64,000 nucleotides of DNA, from positions 1 to 64,000 of the forward strand of contig JACPDN010000002.1 of NCBI GenBank assembly GCA_016183985.1, read 5' to 3'. Origin of the DNA: Pseudomonadota bacterium. GTDB lineage: Bacteria > Pseudomonadota > Alphaproteobacteria > Dongiales > Dongiaceae. How positions within the stretch are numbered: the stretch's first letter is position 1; every line of letters starts with the position of its first letter. Shown here one piece after another: positions 63,285 to 64,000 of this stretch. The notes beneath the pieces were generated by a model. That model was not told the origin of the DNA. It saw nothing but the letters and a program-made list of their open reading frames with translations, and searched no databases. The position numbers and the translations under genes were made by a program.

Positions 63285-64000
63285 ATGAACGTGGCAAGCA
63301 ATCCGGTCATCAAATTCAATCTCAACGGCGCCGACGGCAAAGGCCTTACCGAATGGCCGGCCATTCCGGCGGCAGAACTCACCGCGGGCAATCCGGTCCA
63401 GCGTGGCATCGAATATTTCAACGCTCCCAAGATCGGCCTCAGTGCCGGCGTTTGGGATTGCACCGCTTTCACGACCAAGATGGGCCCCTATCCCGTCAAC
63501 GAATTCATGATCGTGCTCGATGGCGGCGTCACCATGATCGAGGCCGATGGCAAGGAAACCAAGATCTCGGCCGGCGACGCCTTCATCATCCCCAAGGGGA
63601 CCGTCTGCCAATGGCGGCAGACCGGCTACATGAAGAAATACTATGTGATCTTCGACGATGCGTCCGGCGCGGATCCCGCCAAGGCCAGCGCGCAGAAGAT
63701 CATGAAGGTCGATATCTCTTTGCCGCACGAGCCGAGCCCGTCCCCGGCGCCAGAGCTGCTGCTGAGCCCCAGCCCGACGCAGACGGGGCGCAACTGGATC
63801 GAGGATGCGACCGGCCAATGGACCATGGGCGTCTGGGATTCCACACCCTATCGCCGCAAGGCCATTCCGTTTCCGCGCCACGAGCTGATGCATCTGCTGG
63901 AAGGCTCCGTGACACTCGCGACGCCAGAGGGCTGGCGCGAGACCTATAAGGCCGGCGACACATTCTTCGTGCCCATGGGCGCCAATGTCGAATGGCACAA
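63285..64000 (+). CDS. Bicupin protein, C-terminal end beyond the window
   Basis: An open frame of at least 238 codons from ATG 63285 to the right edge, without a stop. The first cupin segment YPVNEFMIVLDGGVTMIEAD continues to the GDAFIIPKGT turn, and the second repeats it (HELMHLLEGSVTLATPEG, then GDTFFVPMGANVEW). This is the DUF861 (Cupin_3) pattern, doubled. GGGGG lies just before the ATG. Metal ligands in the first copy look weak and in the second include HELMH. A function cannot be assigned; some relatives act on ureidoglycine or ethanolamine pathways. Confidence 0.78.
   Translation, partial: MNVASNPVIKFNLNGADGKGLTEWPAIPAAELTAGNPVQRGIEYFNAPKIGLSAGVWDCTAFTTKMGPYPVNEFMIVLDGGVTMIEADGKETKISAGDAFIIPKGTVCQWRQTGYMKKYYVIFDDASGADPAKASAQKIMKVDISLPHEPSPSPAPELLLSPSPTQTGRNWIEDATGQWTMGVWDSTPYRRKAIPFPRHELMHLLEGSVTLATPEGWRETYKAGDTFFVPMGANVEWH

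Noticed and set aside
63246-63998. 250-aa minus-strand frame opposite the bicupin
   Set aside because: The plus-strand frame runs open to the window edge with two cupin signatures and a start codon, so the minus frame is a shadow.

Overview
The window looks like part of the chromosome of a motile, heterotrophic, GC-rich alphaproteobacterium, probably of the Rhodospirillales type. I infer this from overall gene style (PAS_5 proteins, FkbM and acetamidino-sugar genes, orphan periplasmic binding proteins, Tat-exported sugar-binding protein) and not from any marker gene. Nearly all of it is densely coding. There is one tRNA gene (tRNA-Ser, anticodon GCT), and I saw no rRNA, CRISPR array, insertion sequence, prophage or plasmid function.

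Region 1 (1-7.6 kb) is surface or flagellin glycosylation: the end of a PseB-type UDP-GlcNAc 4,6-dehydratase, a HisH-like amidotransferase, a single gene that fuses HisF-like and WbpG-like halves of the acetamidino-sugar pathway, a probable GT-B-like polysaccharide protein, an FkbM methyltransferase and a 640-residue protein of unknown function. Region 2 (7.8-16.7 kb) is mixed housekeeping and stress: aldo/keto reductase, two tandem PAS_5 proteins, OxyR, PyrE, a thioredoxin-fold/2OG-Fe(II) oxygenase fusion, a crotonase, a DUF962 membrane protein, a hotdog thioesterase, two tandem Nu-class GSTs and tRNA-Ser.

Region 3 (16.9-27.1 kb) is flagellar. On the minus strand, in transcription order, lie flgD, flgE, a small unnamed gene, an flgN-like gene, flgK and flgL. 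Diverging from flgD on the plus strand are flagellin (fliC), fliD and fliS, and then, overlapping fliS, an ECF sigma factor with a membrane anti-sigma candidate and a CnrX-like periplasmic sensor. The sugar genes of region 1 plausibly decorate this flagellin.

Region 4 (27.2-42.7 kb) holds catabolic and envelope genes: a DMT exporter, a LysR regulator, a trimethylamine/dimethylamine-dehydrogenase-family enzyme with a flavin monooxygenase, two patatin-like lipoproteins, a DUF4105 protein, an apparent thiol operon (alpha/beta hydrolase, GFA protein, cysteine synthase-glutaredoxin fusion), a PuuB-like amine oxidase, a short-chain dehydrogenase and an orphan amino-acid-binding protein. Region 5 (42.8-54.1 kb) has PotE facing away from an AdiA-type amino-acid decarboxylase, then a porin, an RND efflux pair and three small exported proteins. 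This suggests acid or polyamine handling beside envelope transport.

Region 6 (54.1-64 kb) is a complete carbohydrate-type ABC importer (two permeases, binding protein, ATPase) preceded by a D-aminopeptidase of the Ochrobactrum DAP family, with a LacI-type operator between aminopeptidase and ATPase. It is followed by a DUF72 protein, an orphan histidine kinase with a degenerate ATP-binding site, a DUF1348 protein and a bicupin cut by the window edge.

The least explained material is the HisF-WbpG fusion, the fliS-coupled ECF system, the D-aminopeptidase/ABC locus with its operators, the CysK-glutaredoxin operon, and several conserved-looking proteins without a recognisable family.
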